From contig CP092863.1 in NCBI GenBank assembly GCA_030710605.1, positions 58,444,899 to 58,508,898 on the forward strand: a DNA stretch of 64,000 nucleotides, in the 5' to 3' direction. Every line of letters starts with the position of its first letter. The first letter of the stretch is position 1. The notes beneath the pieces were generated by a model, which was not told where the DNA came from, searched no databases, and saw only the letters and a program-made list of their open reading frames with translations. Made by a program: the position numbers and the translations under genes. Below, in pieces: positions 41,896 to 52,820 of the stretch. This DNA is from Cordylochernes scorpioides (Eukaryota > Arthropoda > Arachnida > Pseudoscorpiones > Chernetidae).

Positions 41896-42687
41896 TTAAC
41901 TATTTCCTATTTGAGTGATTTTGTTGAGGATAGGACGATGATAGGAGAAATATGAAATGAAAGGAAGTGTTTCTGCTGTAATGTGTCTTGCGAAAGTCAA
42001 GTCGATAGTTGTTCCTTTTAACGTAGTTGACTTAGAAACGTTTGATACGCAATCAAGATTATACGTATTTTTCATGAAATTAAGAAACGAGTTGTCAGGC
42101 TTTACGTTTTTGTTAAAATCACCACACAGAAGAATCGGTATACTAGAATCAATTTGCACGAACGGTAGCACGTACTGGCTGTTGTGAATGTACGGACCGA
42201 GTCCTTGCCATAGTAACATTCCAATATCCTGCATACTAGCTCCTGGATGAATATATACAGCACCGAGTATAAACTTGAAGCTAGTATTAGCGGCGAAGCA
42301 AGTAACTTCAGTCATGCACATGTCACCCTTGGTTTTAATGACACGAGTTACGTCTGTAATCGCAACTTGGAACACTTCCGCCGTAGATGTCGATGATAAT
42401 TTACGATAGATCGCCACTCCACCAGCCGCGTTGGTATCTGAGTTAGGTCGATTATTTTCCCTGGATACGCACTCATAACCCTTGATTGGAGTTGGTTCAC
42501 AAGTGTCGCGCATCCACGTTTCAGTCAATACTAAATAGTCTGATCGTGGTATCACTGTATCTGTTTCAATGTCCGCGGCATGGGCACTTAAACTTTGACA
42601 GTTGATGTTCGTTACAATAAGTTGTCCAGCGTCGGTTGCGTCGTCACAGAATTTTACGGCTTGTTTGGTAATTGTGTCTAGAGTGTG
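41896..42687 (-). pseudogene. Helentron APE-type endonuclease domain
   Basis: In the same frame as the helicase tail and separated from it by a single TGA. It reads LIVTNINCQSLSAHAADIE, SDYLVLTETWM (catalytic Glu), LGAVYIHPGAS, LLCGDFNKNV (Asp/Asn pair) and TTIDLTFAR. These are the endonuclease/exonuclease/phosphatase family motifs found at the C-terminus of Helentron proteins. The final SDH motif reads as SYHRPI, so the last Asp-His pair is altered. It stops at 41896-41898. Confidence 0.82.
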
Positions 42688-43434
42688 TCAACGAAGTCGT
42701 AAGTATTCATTGCGAATATCTCGAGTAGTCTGTGAGTCGTTTCCATCTCGGCCATGTTTGAAAACCAATGGAGAGTCCTTTTCTGTTATAATGTACAATC
42801 CGTCGATACTTGTGACGCGGCTCATGGCTACATATACCAATTGCTGTGGTTGTTTTGAGCAGTACTTGTAAACAATTGTAGTAAACGTCCCACCCTGGGC
42901 CTTGCAAGCATGGCCAAAATCGTTGTCCAGGAAAGTAGATTGAAATCTCCGTATTGACGATGACCATTTGGTATACCAGGTGGATTGTTCCAGTTGTATT
43001 GCTGTTTGGCTTGAAGAAGTAGTCGGTTGTACATCAGTCCGAGAAGATGCTGCTCTACGTTGTCGGAATGCACGTTGCCGTTGAGCGTTAGTTAGGGGAA
43101 CGCTCGTTCTCTCCGCCACGACAGGAACGCTTGTTCTCTCCACCACAGAACAAGACGTTGAAGCAGGTGACTCTGACGTACCGCTGGTGAGGGCTATGTT
43201 AGCAGATTTACGTAGCTTGAACCTGCGTTGCCTCTCCGCAGCCGCTTTTGCAAAGGCTCTTACATGTTCAGGAGTTCTGGTCAATGCTTTTCGTAGTCTG
43301 TACTCACGTTGTCGCTGAGCATTCGTTCTGGCGGTAGAGGTGGTGTGTGGAACAACGAAAGGTACTGCAGACGTTGACGGCACGATATCCTCCGTCTCCA
43401 TTGAAGTACTGGAAGTTGAAGGCACCGTTTCCAT
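42688..43434 (-). pseudogene. Helentron N-terminus fused by deletion to helicase C-terminus
   Basis: The frame starts at ATG 43432-43434. The first 150 residues hold two or three related basic repeats (RTNAQRQREYRLRKAL, AAAERQRRFKLRKSA, LTNAQRQRAFRQRRAA), typical of Helentron protein starts. It then jumps to the helicase end: KAQGGTFTTIVYKYC and LVYVAMSRVTSIDGLYI, the last two motifs of PIF1-like helicases. The Rep endonuclease (two-His and Tyr motifs) and helicase motifs I-IV are missing, yet the frame is preserved across the junction. A TGA at 42688-42690 ends it, and the same frame resumes into the endonuclease. Confidence 0.8.
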
Positions 43435-44140
43435 TGTTTTGAGAGTGGTGATTCCTGTTGAACATTTGAAATTGAATGGATGAATTTTTAATTTTAAAGA
43501 ATCAATTTGAAAATCAAAACACTTATTCAGATCGAAGGTTCAAATTTTTGCTAAATAATTTTGAAATTAAATAAAATTTGTAATTGTAAATGATGAAGTT
43601 GAAAATTAAAACATTTACTTATATTAGATGTTAAAATTCTTGCTCAACACAGTTTAAATAAAGTTTTCTTATATCTGCCACTTTTTATTAATATTTGTAA
43701 TTTTAAATAATCAATTCGAAAATCAAAACATTTATTCAGATCGAAGGTTCAAATTTTTGCTAAATAAATTTGAAACTATTTAAAATTTGTAAAATAATAA
43801 TTAATTAATTAATCAATTTTAAACTAATAATTTACTTAACACTATCAACATTTATCAATAGTATGACATAACCTATAAACTCAGTTTCTCAACTTTTGTG
43901 TCAATCTAACTATTAATCAATCAATCATAGTTTACGATAATGAAATATCAGTGTACAATTATTTACCTTTATTGTTGTAGTTGTTGTAAATGACGAATCT
44001 AAGCACTCCACATTTTCACTACAGACACAGCTGACGATACTTTAACCACACGTGTGAACTTGTATTATGACGCTTTCTTGTTTTTCCAACGCCAAGAACG
44101 TTCGAGAAAGACAAAGACAGAGACAAGCATGCGCCGATTC

Positions 44141-44190
44141 AATGCGCCTAATTCTCTAGCGCTGCGCGCGCAGCTGCGCGCGCAGCACTC
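44141..44190. other. GC-rich palindrome in the Helentron 5' region
   Basis: GCTGCGCGCGCAGCTGCGCGCGCAGC at about 44162-44187 is made of two nearly self-complementary halves. It lies between the 5' subterminal repeat and the protein start of the Helentron, where promoter or replication structures would be. Confidence 0.6.
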
Positions 44191-44281
44191 TCGTTCGATG
44201 ACTCATCGTAACGTTACCGGGCGTTACACTTTTTCATAAGTGACTCCCAGCCGCAACCTAATTTAAGACGTTGTCACGTCA

Positions 44282-45759
44282 AAAATCAATTTGCAAATAA
44301 GAATCTTAGTCAGATATAACTTTTAAAAAAGACAACGGTAAACATTATTGTATTAATTACGATAGAAATTTGGAAAGAGAAAATAAATTGTTTGCAATTA
44401 AGTGCAATTAAAGCAAATAATCTGCTAGCTAATTACCTCCTGGTTGAATTAACAGCGCAGCTGTAGAAAAACGAAATTATATCAAGTATAGATATTCCTG
44501 ATTAGGAAAAAAATAATTAGGTCGAACCAAAGGTTTGGAACCATATTGTAATTAAGTGGTCTTTTATATATTAAATAATCTCGTCAGCTGAAAATGAATT
44601 AGATTTTCGTGATTATCATAATCTGCGACAAAAAATTACTAGTATTTCAAAATCAGTTTTCACTTATTAATATTCAGATCATTTATGGAATGTTAGTAAT
44701 TTGTTTAAATAATTAAAGCAAAAAACCTAATGAAAATGTTTATTAAAAGTAATTCAATTGCTATGTTTTTTCGGATTCAACTACTCAATCGCATGTTTGA
44801 AATGTGATCAAATTGATCTGCGGGATTTACACCAAATATGAAGTAGGTGATCAAGTATCTACCTTTATGGACAACTGGCGAAACGGCTTAAGTTCCACAC
44901 CGTTAAATAACAGGTTTTCGTTACAAACCTTATGATTTACTTTTTTTTCGATATACTTTCTTGTTAATTATTCGATATAAATTCGATATATCGTAATAGA
45001 GCGACTTTCCATCTAAAGTGCTCAGGAAATACCTTTTCTAAATTGTGGAACTCTTCCATTTTACAGATAGAGTTAAGCATTTAGTCCTAGATTAGAACAA
45101 TGAATTTGTAGTCTTCTCTTGAGCTGTTTGTCTTTTAATCTAGTTGAACTTGATATCGTATTATTAATTTAAATATGAATTCTACTCATCTTTCTAAACG
45201 ATAAAATATTTAATAGCGAATAATTATATAAAATATATTAAATTTTAATAATACATATAAATCATTAACAGAACAAATTAATTATTTATTAATATTATAA
45301 TAATTAATTTACAATTGAATCAAAATAACACACTATATATAATGACCACTGTTCCAAAGAAATGTAGTGTTTGAAGATAATGTTTTCAGCGAAATTATTA
45401 TAAAAATTATATTGTTACTTCATAATTCAAGCTGTTTATATCAATTTTGATATATATATTTTGATATAGTATATTAATAAATTCTCTTAACTCTAAAAGA
45501 TAGCATACCATATGAGTAAACCTACTCTAGTACAAAGGTAGAGTATCTAAAGATACATTTGACAAAGCCACCTGACGAAAGTGTTCTCCACTGATGAGCC
45601 GAGCATTATCAAATACATTTTTTCATTAAAATAGGTCTACAGAATAAGTTATGATTATATAGAGAATAAGAAACATGAATGACAAAAATGTCTACAAAAA
45701 TAACGTTTTGTTTTCTAAAAATAATAATATCAATTTTCGAGGGAGTTTTTATATTATGA
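44282..45759. other. AT-rich region with one degenerate repeat copy
   Basis: No coding region recognised. A degraded fragment of the palindromic SINE-like element lies at about 45568-45650. Confidence 0.5.
45568..45650. repeat. degenerate fragment of the palindromic SINE-like family
   Basis: CCACTGATGAGCC followed by a T-run and a final TTTTTTCAT...TAGG..CTAC resembles the CCACTGATGAGCCAAGC...TTTTTTCATCGCAGTAAGG arm of the three full copies. Confidence 0.45.
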
Positions 45760-46472
45760 CTAACCGAATGACCCGGGCAACGCCTGGGTTTTACCCGAAT
45801 AATGTTTATATTTGAATACTATTCGTTACAATTATAAATTGGCGCCATGGATGTCACTCTTGTGAAACGTCCAGCTCCAAACTTTGTGTTTGAGAAGCGA
45901 TATTCTTATAGAGAGATGATTTGGCTTTGTGTCTTCTGCTCGAATGGATGTTCTTCTGTTAGAATTTTGTTCCTGCATACTGAATATGAATTGAATTGAT
46001 CCGTGGTCTTTGCTTTTAGAAAATTTTCCAGATAAAATTTTGTATCTGATAATCAAACATGATACAGCAATATTGTCATCGTTATTTTCAGACTAAAAAA
46101 CAACTATTTTTTCCCAGAACCTATCAATTTCAATTTTTCTTGGCTAAAAATGCGACAAATATCTCATCCATATTTTTCTATATCTCCCGTTAAAACACGG
46201 TTTACATGTACATTAGGTCAGCTGATAGTACCTCCCATCTTCACCGCTAAAGGCGCTGCTTGCGAGCGAAAGGGCACATTTGCAAATAACTCGAAGAATA
46301 TTCGGAATGAGACCTGAAATTTTAACTATACGTTTTTCCAGATTCTACTATATATACTGTTAAAATTTAGGTCAGATTAGTTACTTATTGTGGTCGTGTA
46401 TAGCCGACAAATATACACACATACATCTATACATACATCAAACATACATACACTGACTTATATATATAGGGA
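45760..46472 (-). mobile_element. non-autonomous Helitron
   Basis: Read on the minus strand it starts TCCCTATATATATAAGTCAG. It ends with a hairpin ACCCAGGC-GTT-GCCCGGGT about 10 nt before GGTTAG, then T. This fits the TC...hairpin...CTRR plan of Helitrons, here with TTAG at the 3' end, and there is no flanking TSD. A 74-codon frame inside (46056-45832, minus) has no recognisable feature. Confidence 0.65.
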
Positions 46473-47774
46473 TTAAGAAGATTATTATTTAAAATCTTAA
46501 CATTTTCGTGTCAACATGTTCGGTGTTTGATATAAAAAAAAACAAACAAGTATAGTAACACTTTATTCAGAAATTCTTAAATATTATATTATAACTCTCT
46601 TAAAAAGACTCATTTTTCAAAGAGACACTGAATATATATTTGGTGTGAAAGATACATTGAAAATAAGTTTTAGGAATGACCGCATATCTCTACTGAACAC
46701 CAGATAATGCGATCTAGTGTGATTAAAATATCAAATAAAATGCTACTCTTTTGCATAAATGCTTCGCCCTAATCTTTTCTAGAAGTAGATAAACAAGCAG
46801 AATAGCGCTTTTGTATATACTTCAAAGGAACTAGGCATTAAACAACTATAACTTGTATTTTTATTAATTCCTTTGTGTTTAAATTTCTTGTCTTCGTGGT
46901 CATTTTAATTTAGGATGAGAAAGAAATATTTTGAGGCATATATCTTGAAATTTTGAAAGTTGGAGAAGTAAAGGAATATCAAATTTTGCTAAAGAAAATG
47001 AATGAAAGAATATTCTTTAGGCATTCATGCGTTATCTTAGTAGAAATCAACCTTGAGACGTCACTAATTTTTACCTCTTTTTTTTTTCAGATGGATTCCC
47101 TGAGAGACAAATAAAATGAGCAGATAAATGAGTTTAGTAACCAGTATCATAAATTATTCAATGTTAAACAAGTCCCCTATTCTCAAAAAAAGTGAACTGC
47201 AGGAACCTTTCTAATTCTTTGGAAGTAGGTTGTTCAATAAAATGTCTCTCTTTTAACCTTTTAAACCATTTCAATCTGTAGCTATTCAGTCATGAGTTTT
47301 ACGAACACTTTTTGATTTTATAAACTTAAAAATATGAAACCACGTTTTTATATCAAATAATCAGTAATAATTCTTAAATCGACGGATACCTCGTTTAATT
47401 TAAAGAAAATATATTCATTTACCAATGATCATACGTTAGATTTTTATTTTAAAACAATAATTATTTTGACCGGGGGACGTTTTTAAATATTTATATTTCA
47501 CTTGTCTACCTTCTTTTAACTTATTGATCTCAATCATCTTGTACCAAATGTATTCTTCCAATAATTCACTGATCACACATGTATAGCATTATTCCGATTT
47601 ATTACATACTCCATTACTACTGAGAGCTTCATTTACCTTTATTAATTGTGTAGAAAAATAGTACAAAAGTGGAATTGTACTGGGATCAGATAAACAGGTG
47701 TAAAAAAATAGGCATTAACTGATCTTAGAGCAAAAATTGGATTGGTTGCGCCATATGTCGGAATAAATGTCAAC
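46473..47774. other. AT-rich non-coding region
   Basis: No gene or bounded element recognised. Confidence 0.5.
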
Positions 47775-47787
47775 TAATCGTTGATTA

Positions 47788-47993
47788 ATAACGAGTTTAC
47801 AAAGTGGGAAGAGGAGCTTCTTTTTATTGGCATGCACACAAGCTTTCGGACATATCGTCCTTCATCAGGTGAAGTAGAAAAGCCACCCATGAAGGACGAT
47901 ATGTCCGAAAGCTTGTGTGCATGCCAATAAAAAGAAGCTCCTCTTCCCACTTTGTAAACTCGTTATTAACCTTCAGTGAAGAGCAGTTCTACT
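47788..47993. mobile_element. 206-bp inverted hammerhead-bearing insertion with 13-bp TSD
   Basis: TAATCGTTGATTA lies at 47775-47787 and 47994-48006. Between these, two arms of about 75-80 bp are inverted copies meeting near 47880. Each arm has the hammerhead-like core region. Only the minus-strand copy retains CTGATGA; the plus copy reads CCCATGA. Inverted tail-to-tail termini with TSDs are a known habit of Penelope-like elements, and the ribozyme type matches the PLE tail at 25.49 kb. Confidence 0.75.
47833..47874 (-). ncRNA. hammerhead-like ribozyme, PLE type
   Basis: On the minus strand: stem I CTTCAC, core CTGATGA (47868 to 47862), one extra A, stem II GGAC-GATAT-GTCC, GAAA, then GCTT and GTGTGC. 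Stem I forms only three strong pairs (CAC/GTG), and stem III would be one A-U pair. The same GAAAGCTTGT follows the core in the 25.49-kb motif. Confidence 0.6.
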
Positions 47994-48154
47994 TAATCGT
48001 TGATTATTAAAATTATTCCAGCATTTTTGACAAATACCCATTTTTTTATTAATAAATAAGAGCTAGCCACGTACACGTTTACACTCTTGGTCTTCATCAA
48101 CGTGATACAAGCTGTACTGTGAGCACAAAGTGAGCGGTCAGAAAATGACAATTT

Positions 48155-48160
<6 letters not shown>

Positions 48161-48187
<27 letters not shown>
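48161..48187. repeat. (TA)n microsatellite
   Basis: About 26 bp of TA dinucleotides. Confidence 0.9.
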
Positions 48188-48699
48188 CTAGAGCGCGTGT
48201 TAGAGCAAATTGTTTGTAAACTAAAATGTACGAAGATATCTATATTGAATTTTGTTAGGATCGAAACCAAGTTATAAAATAAGCAATGTACCCATATTCC
48301 ATATTGAATATTAAACTAAAAATGAAATTCGACCGTATGGAGCCTGTTTATTTACAATGTTAAATAGCCCTGATAGAAATTCATTTATTCAGCAAAATAG
48401 TTTTAAAATATTTTTAAGGCAATAAATGTTTGATTTTGAACCTTCCTTTGTTGGAGTGGTCTCAATCATTTTCATGAAATAATTAAAATATCTTTGTTCT
48501 TTAGAAACTATAGAAATTTGTCTTATACACAATTTTAACTAGTTTATTTTTCAAATCGTGCTCTCTCATCTGATAAGTGAGAAATAAATAAAATATATTT
48601 CATGTTGTTAGCATTAATCAAATAAATCTGGCTATATAACCTAATTTTATATATTCACAACCAAAATACACGTTTGAATGAAATTTGGTATAAAGACAC

Positions 48700-49330
48700 G
48701 ATGTTGGTTTTTAATATATATATATATATTTAAATCTATGAAAAAACAATAAAAAATAAAAGATAAGTGGGTCAGGTGTTGATATATGAATGTTGATAAT
48801 AAAAATAAAGTAGACATTTCCTGACCACGAGCCCATGTGCTTTTTAGACGGCAGAGCGCCATCTAGTGGAGCAAAAATAAACTAAACGTTTATTTAGCTT
48901 GCTTCGTGATATTTGTCCAACCCAATTTCTTGATAAATCAAGAAAAGCCACCCACGAACGCGTTTCGCGCTGTTGGCGCTCGTCAGCGTGGAGTAGCCTG
49001 TAACCACTGCGACCAAAAATAATTTTGGTCCCAGAGGCTTCTTGAGAAATCAGAAAATGAGTATTTAAGGCCAAATTTGCGTAAATACGTTCAACACATG
49101 AAAAAACAATAGAAAAAAATATAAGTGGGTCAAGTTTTTTTCCTCCACTAGATTGCGCTCTGCCGTCTGAAAAGCACATGTGCTCGTGATCAGGAAATGC
49201 CTACTTTATTTTTAATATCAAAACCTGACCCACTTATCTTTTTTTTCTATTGTCTTTCAAGTGTTAAGCGTATTTACGCAGATTTGGCCTTAAATACCAA
49301 TTTCTTGATTTCTCAAGAAGCCTCTGGGAG
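48700..49330. mobile_element. retrozyme-like repeat, about 360-bp tandem unit, inverted pair
   Basis: On the minus strand one full unit runs from about 49139 to 48780. The unit start TGACCCACTTATC appears again at its end, so a second unit begins and is cut at a (TA)n tract near 48725. From 49141 the plus strand carries another unit end followed by a unit start (CCTGACCCACTTATC near 49224), so tandem order is seen twice. The minus unit contains a well-formed hammerhead. Pieces of the same unit occur at 52339-52411 and 58238-58330. Confidence 0.75.
48952..48991 (-). ncRNA. hammerhead ribozyme, canonical core
   Basis: Minus-strand order: stem I CCACG, core CTGACGA, stem II GCGC-CAACA-GCGC (4 perfect pairs), GAAA. 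Stem III follows as AC/GU closing a two-base GC loop, then U17 and stem I CGTGG (5 perfect pairs). All conserved hammerhead bases are present. Cleavage is expected after the U facing 48957. The minute stem III is typical of retrozyme and Penelope-type ribozymes, which may act as dimers. Confidence 0.8.
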
Positions 49331-50364
49331 ATCGTAAAGGAGGAACTCGGATGTAAACACCGAGTGTCGTATATTGCATTAATCACGGAGGGGGACACAA
49401 GGAAAACATCAGGTCGGGTTTCATTTCCTGTGGGTAGCTTGCTTAAGAGTCTCTGAGAGAAGGTTTAGAAAAACAAAAACATGGAAAGCCATTTATTTGG
49501 CTGTTGGGTTATTTGTTAACGATTTAAAGGTTAAAGGTTTTATATTTCTCTCTCTTATTTATTTATTCATAAATAACAAAATATATAGCATTACTCAAAT
49601 TACCAGATATAGTACACACATACCAAATATGGGGGTAGCTAGCGTTGAAGAGGGGATCCAAAATATATAGTATTTTCGTACGCAGTAAATTAGCGAACGA
49701 TTACCTCTCTTTTTATAAAATAAAAAAGGTTCAACCAATATTTCTGCAATGAAATTATTTCAATGATCAGTGAATATTTTTATAAGAAAGGACTTTGCAA
49801 CCAGTAGCGCCCATTTGAACGTTTTGTCATCATTTTATCGACTGATCTAATTTTGTACCGTTTTTTCTCTACCTTTTCACTTGTATGTACGACACGATAA
49901 TTAAAGTTCGTGATATATTATTAATATACCATTTCATTATGTGATTAATAACAGGCACAACAAAACAATAAATTAAGCAAACCCATTAATTTTGTAAATT
50001 AAATAAATCCACATAATTAATGAAGATTGAAACAAATGATCTCCTACAGGGTGAAAACACGAACATTTCATTTTTGCCACAGAAACAAAGGAATATATAG
50101 AGTGAAATATTGCAGGAATGATAGATTAGAGTTTATAATTTTAAGTTTAATTAGATGTGATAAGAGACTCTGCTGAGATTTTGAAATAAACAGCCATTGA
50201 AATCAAAACATGTGTGTAGAAAACTATTCGGATTTGGAACGGACACAGTCCAGACATATGGAAAGAGCCTCATGCAGATAATTTTATAGAAATAACTATA
50301 TATATATTTATGGACAAAACTTAGGTAGAAAGTATATATATATATATAAACTATATCATATATA
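49331..50364. other. AT-rich non-coding region
   Basis: No gene or bounded element recognised. Short TA tracts at about 50300-50360. Confidence 0.5.
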
Positions 50365-50368
50365 TATA

Positions 50369-50676
50369 TGTGGCACTATAGTGGTAATGATGTGGTGAGG
50401 TGAGAAATAATCACACGACGAGTTGTTAGAGCAATCATCCAGGCAGCCAGCCGAGAGAGAGCGAGCGAGACGTTATCAGCTGAACGACTGTTTTTCCCTG
50501 TGTACACAACCGGGGGGCTAACCAGGATAGTCGCCAGGTGGTGACGCCCCCCTCAGGAATGTGGCCAAAAAATGGTCGTAAGCTAGTTGTCTAAAGTGTC
50601 TCGCTTTAGCTGCCCATTTCTCTCTCGTTGGCTGTTGGTTTGTTTTATTAATCCTGGAAGAGCATATATTATGACA
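50369..50676 (-). repeat. solo LTR of the element X family
   Basis: 308 bp, TGTGGCACTATAG...ATATTATGACA. It matches the element X LTR over GTAATGATGTGGTGAGGTGAG and CCCTGTGTACACAACCGGGG. TATA lies on both sides, inside a longer (TA)n tract. It ends where X's LTR would end without its 26-bp extension. Confidence 0.8.
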
Positions 50677-50695
50677 TATATATCATATATATATA

Positions 50696-51498
50696 TGATA
50701 TCCTGAGGGTCTCTCGCTGTGGTCTTAAATCCGAGAGGGTCTTAAATCCGAGAGGGTCTCTCGCAATGGTGTGAAATCTGAGAGGGTCTCTCGCTCTACC
50801 ATGGTAACCGAGAGGGTCAAACCTGTAGTAACCGAGGGGGACAGTCAGGGTGTGGAGAATTCTCCAGTACCTCTCTGAACCTTGGAAGACCTTTAACAGT
50901 TCTCACAGAGTACAGGCAATCGTGGTCGAGGCAGAGTGGAAGACTTGGGAATGTCCATACAAAAAAAAACCCCGAAGGGACGCAGTTGTACTAAGAAAGT
51001 TCCGTGGACAGATGAAAGTCGAGCTCTCTAGGAGCGAAAAGATGAAGATTTGAGAAGAATCTTACTGGTCTACATGGTCGATGAGGTGGACTTTGGGGAC
51101 ATCTGACGAGGGCTCCCGCTGATGGTGAAGTGACTGTTTATTTCTGGCCCTGTTGGAGGTTTATATATCTTTGCCGAGAGGAAGTATTGGGTTTCAGCGG
51201 ATGCAACAAGGGCGTGGATCGGAGGAAGTATCATTGTACAATGATGTGACAACGTCCTGTCTTCTAGGCCTCGTTCTTAAAGTTGTGGGACTTCTACATC
51301 TCGATCTTTGCTTTAGCTCAACTCTTAATCTATTACAGAGTTTTATTTATTTATCCTCAGTTTGTACAAAGTACATTACATATGATGATGTTATGATACA
51401 TGTCAATCATGCGCATAATTATTTACAGAAGTGTTTATTTTACAACTCAACAATCTTGTTATATTATTTCAATATGAGGTTGTTGGTTTAGATTGCCA
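50696..51498. repeat. candidate solo LTR, 803 bp
   Basis: Begins TGATATCCTGAGGG and ends GATTGCCA, TG...CA, with TATA on each side. It starts with several GAGAGGGTCTCTCG-type tandem repeats (50700-50850) and has a TTTATATATC TATA-like site near 51161. GC-rich, unlike the flanks. There is no internal region or second copy to prove it. Confidence 0.5.
50700..50850. repeat. short tandem repeat GAGAGGGTCTCTCGC-type
   Basis: Five or six imperfect units containing CCGAGAGGGTC, some with the palindromic GAGAGGGTCTCTCG. Confidence 0.7.
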
Positions 51499-51589
51499 TA
51501 TATATGCAACCTTCGATATCTGAAACTTTCCACCTCCTCAAGTTTCTATCATTATTTTTATTATATATATTTTAATTACCAAATATAAA

Positions 51590-51870
51590 TGCAAATATTT
51601 TATTTTTAAAAACATGTATTTTATTTCCATTCATTAACTCCTACATTTTTGACCATAGTTTTACATACCACTTTGATTATTGTTGTAAATACGTATAGTT
51701 AACCTACCTATTTTTTAATTCACGAATATAGGATTCATTTTATAAATTATATAATACTGTAAAAAATATTTAATGTGTAATTATTTTCAAGTAATTGAAA
51801 ATAAAGACTTATTGATAAGTAAATAACTATCTTTCTTTTTACACAACTGCACCTCCAATTCATTATCATT
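51590..51870 (+). repeat. dispersed repeat, inverted second copy at about 61150-61430
   Basis: Shared blocks include AATTCACGAATATAG, TAATGTGTAATT and CAAGTAATTGAAAATAAA, plus TACCACTTTGA, on opposite strands. About 280 bp with moderate divergence and no recognised coding. Confidence 0.7.
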
Positions 51871-52175
51871 CCAACATCAAAACAATATATTCATAACATA
51901 TAGATAAAGGTTTATAATATTCAAAAAAATTATAAAAATATTGAAAGGGTATGATTAAGGGTAAGATTTGAAAGTATAATGTCAGTATAGCAAGGTATTA
52001 CTATAATAGCTTTTATACCCTATGTTGTTAAATAAAATTCATAACCTTTTTGATACCTTAAAAGTAATATTTATCTATTTTTAATTATCAATACTCCTCT
52101 TCTCTAATACCAACTTTCTTTCATTTAAATATATATAATTCTACATATATAAATATATTTTAAAATACAATATAA

Positions 52176-52217
52176 CGCGGCTGATGATTGTAAAACGAAA
52201 ATTGCAATTATACCGCG
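52176..52217 (+). ncRNA. second candidate junction hammerhead
   Basis: CGCGG, CTGATGA, GAAA and CCGCG are spaced as at 26254-26295, with one base changed in the stem III region. Stem II is again poor. Confidence 0.4.
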
Positions 52218-52562
52218 AATGTTTCTCTTAAACAAAAATCGAAATTTATTTTAAAGAGAAATAGCGATTATTTCTAACTTTAAGGATGAAGTATGATAGG
52301 ATGAATTGTGAAGAGTAATGACAAACGGAAAAATAAAATGATTTTTCAAGTGTAAAGCGTATTTACGCAAATTTGGCCTTAAATACCCATTTCTTGATTT
52401 CTCAAGAAGCCCTTTTATTTTTCCGTTTGTCATTACTCTTCACAATTCATCCTATCATACTTCATCCTTAAAGTTAGAAATAATCGCTATTTCTCTTTAA
52501 AATAAATTTCGATTTTTGTTTTAAAGAAACATTCGCGGTATAATTGCAATTTTAGTTTTACA
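52189..52562. repeat. large palindrome of the tRNA/hammerhead unit family (without tRNA)
   Basis: Arms of about 150 bp (52189-52338 and 52412-52562) start at TGTAAAAC, the same boundary as the unit join at 26.27 kb. They match the flanks of the 291-bp unit up to the point where the tRNA-like sequence would begin. The 73-bp spacer is a piece of the 360-bp hammerhead unit (GTATTTACGC, TTTGGCCTTAAATACC). Confidence 0.75.
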
Positions 52563-52589
52563 ATATAAATATATATATATGTAATTTCT

Positions 52590-52725
52590 GTCGTGGTCGA
52601 ATGGAAGGGCGCAGCGGTTGTGCATGTATGCTTCGAAAAATAACTTGTTCCACACTCGTGAGCGCGCGCGCACGCGGCGGTGGCGTAGCATTCGCCCGCG
52701 CGCGCTGGCTCCCACGTTTATTTTG
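52590..52725. other. short CpG-rich island
   Basis: Contains GAGCGCGCGCGCACGCGGCGG and CGCCCGCGCGCGCTGGC, which stand out from AT-rich flanks. No gene was assigned. Confidence 0.5.
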
Positions 52726-52820
52726 TGCCGATTTATAGATGGGTGAATTTGTATTTACATTTTAACATTCTAATTATGGCGGAAATAAATTATACATATT
52801 GGGCATTAGGCAAATTATGA

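Larger units (their letters stand above)
41708..44281 (-). mobile_element. internally deleted Helentron with endonuclease domain
   Basis: The minus strand carries the Helentron protein N-terminus, the tail of a PIF1-type helicase and an APE-type endonuclease, which together are diagnostic of Helentrons. The Rep domain and most of the helicase are deleted. Subterminal inverted repeats ACGTGACAACG are at 41750-41760 and, inverted, 44269-44279. A hairpin-like CCCGTAAA...TTTACAGG lies near the minus-strand 3' end. Exact ends are provisional. Confidence 0.82.

Noticed and set aside
45832..46056. 74-codon frame inside the minus-strand Helitron
   Set aside because: No recognisable motif and no sign of coding beyond length.
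48844..49179. 111-codon minus-strand frame over the hammerhead repeat
   Set aside because: Crosses the ribozyme and an inverted-repeat junction. No protein features.
50700..50850. GAGAGGG repeats as a CRISPR-like array
   Set aside because: Units are short and imperfect with no unique spacers of constant length, and the context is a eukaryotic LTR.
52590..52725. tRNA gene in the CpG-rich island (GTGGTCGAATGG resembles an A box)
   Set aside because: No B box, no acceptor pairing and no clover-leaf could be drawn.
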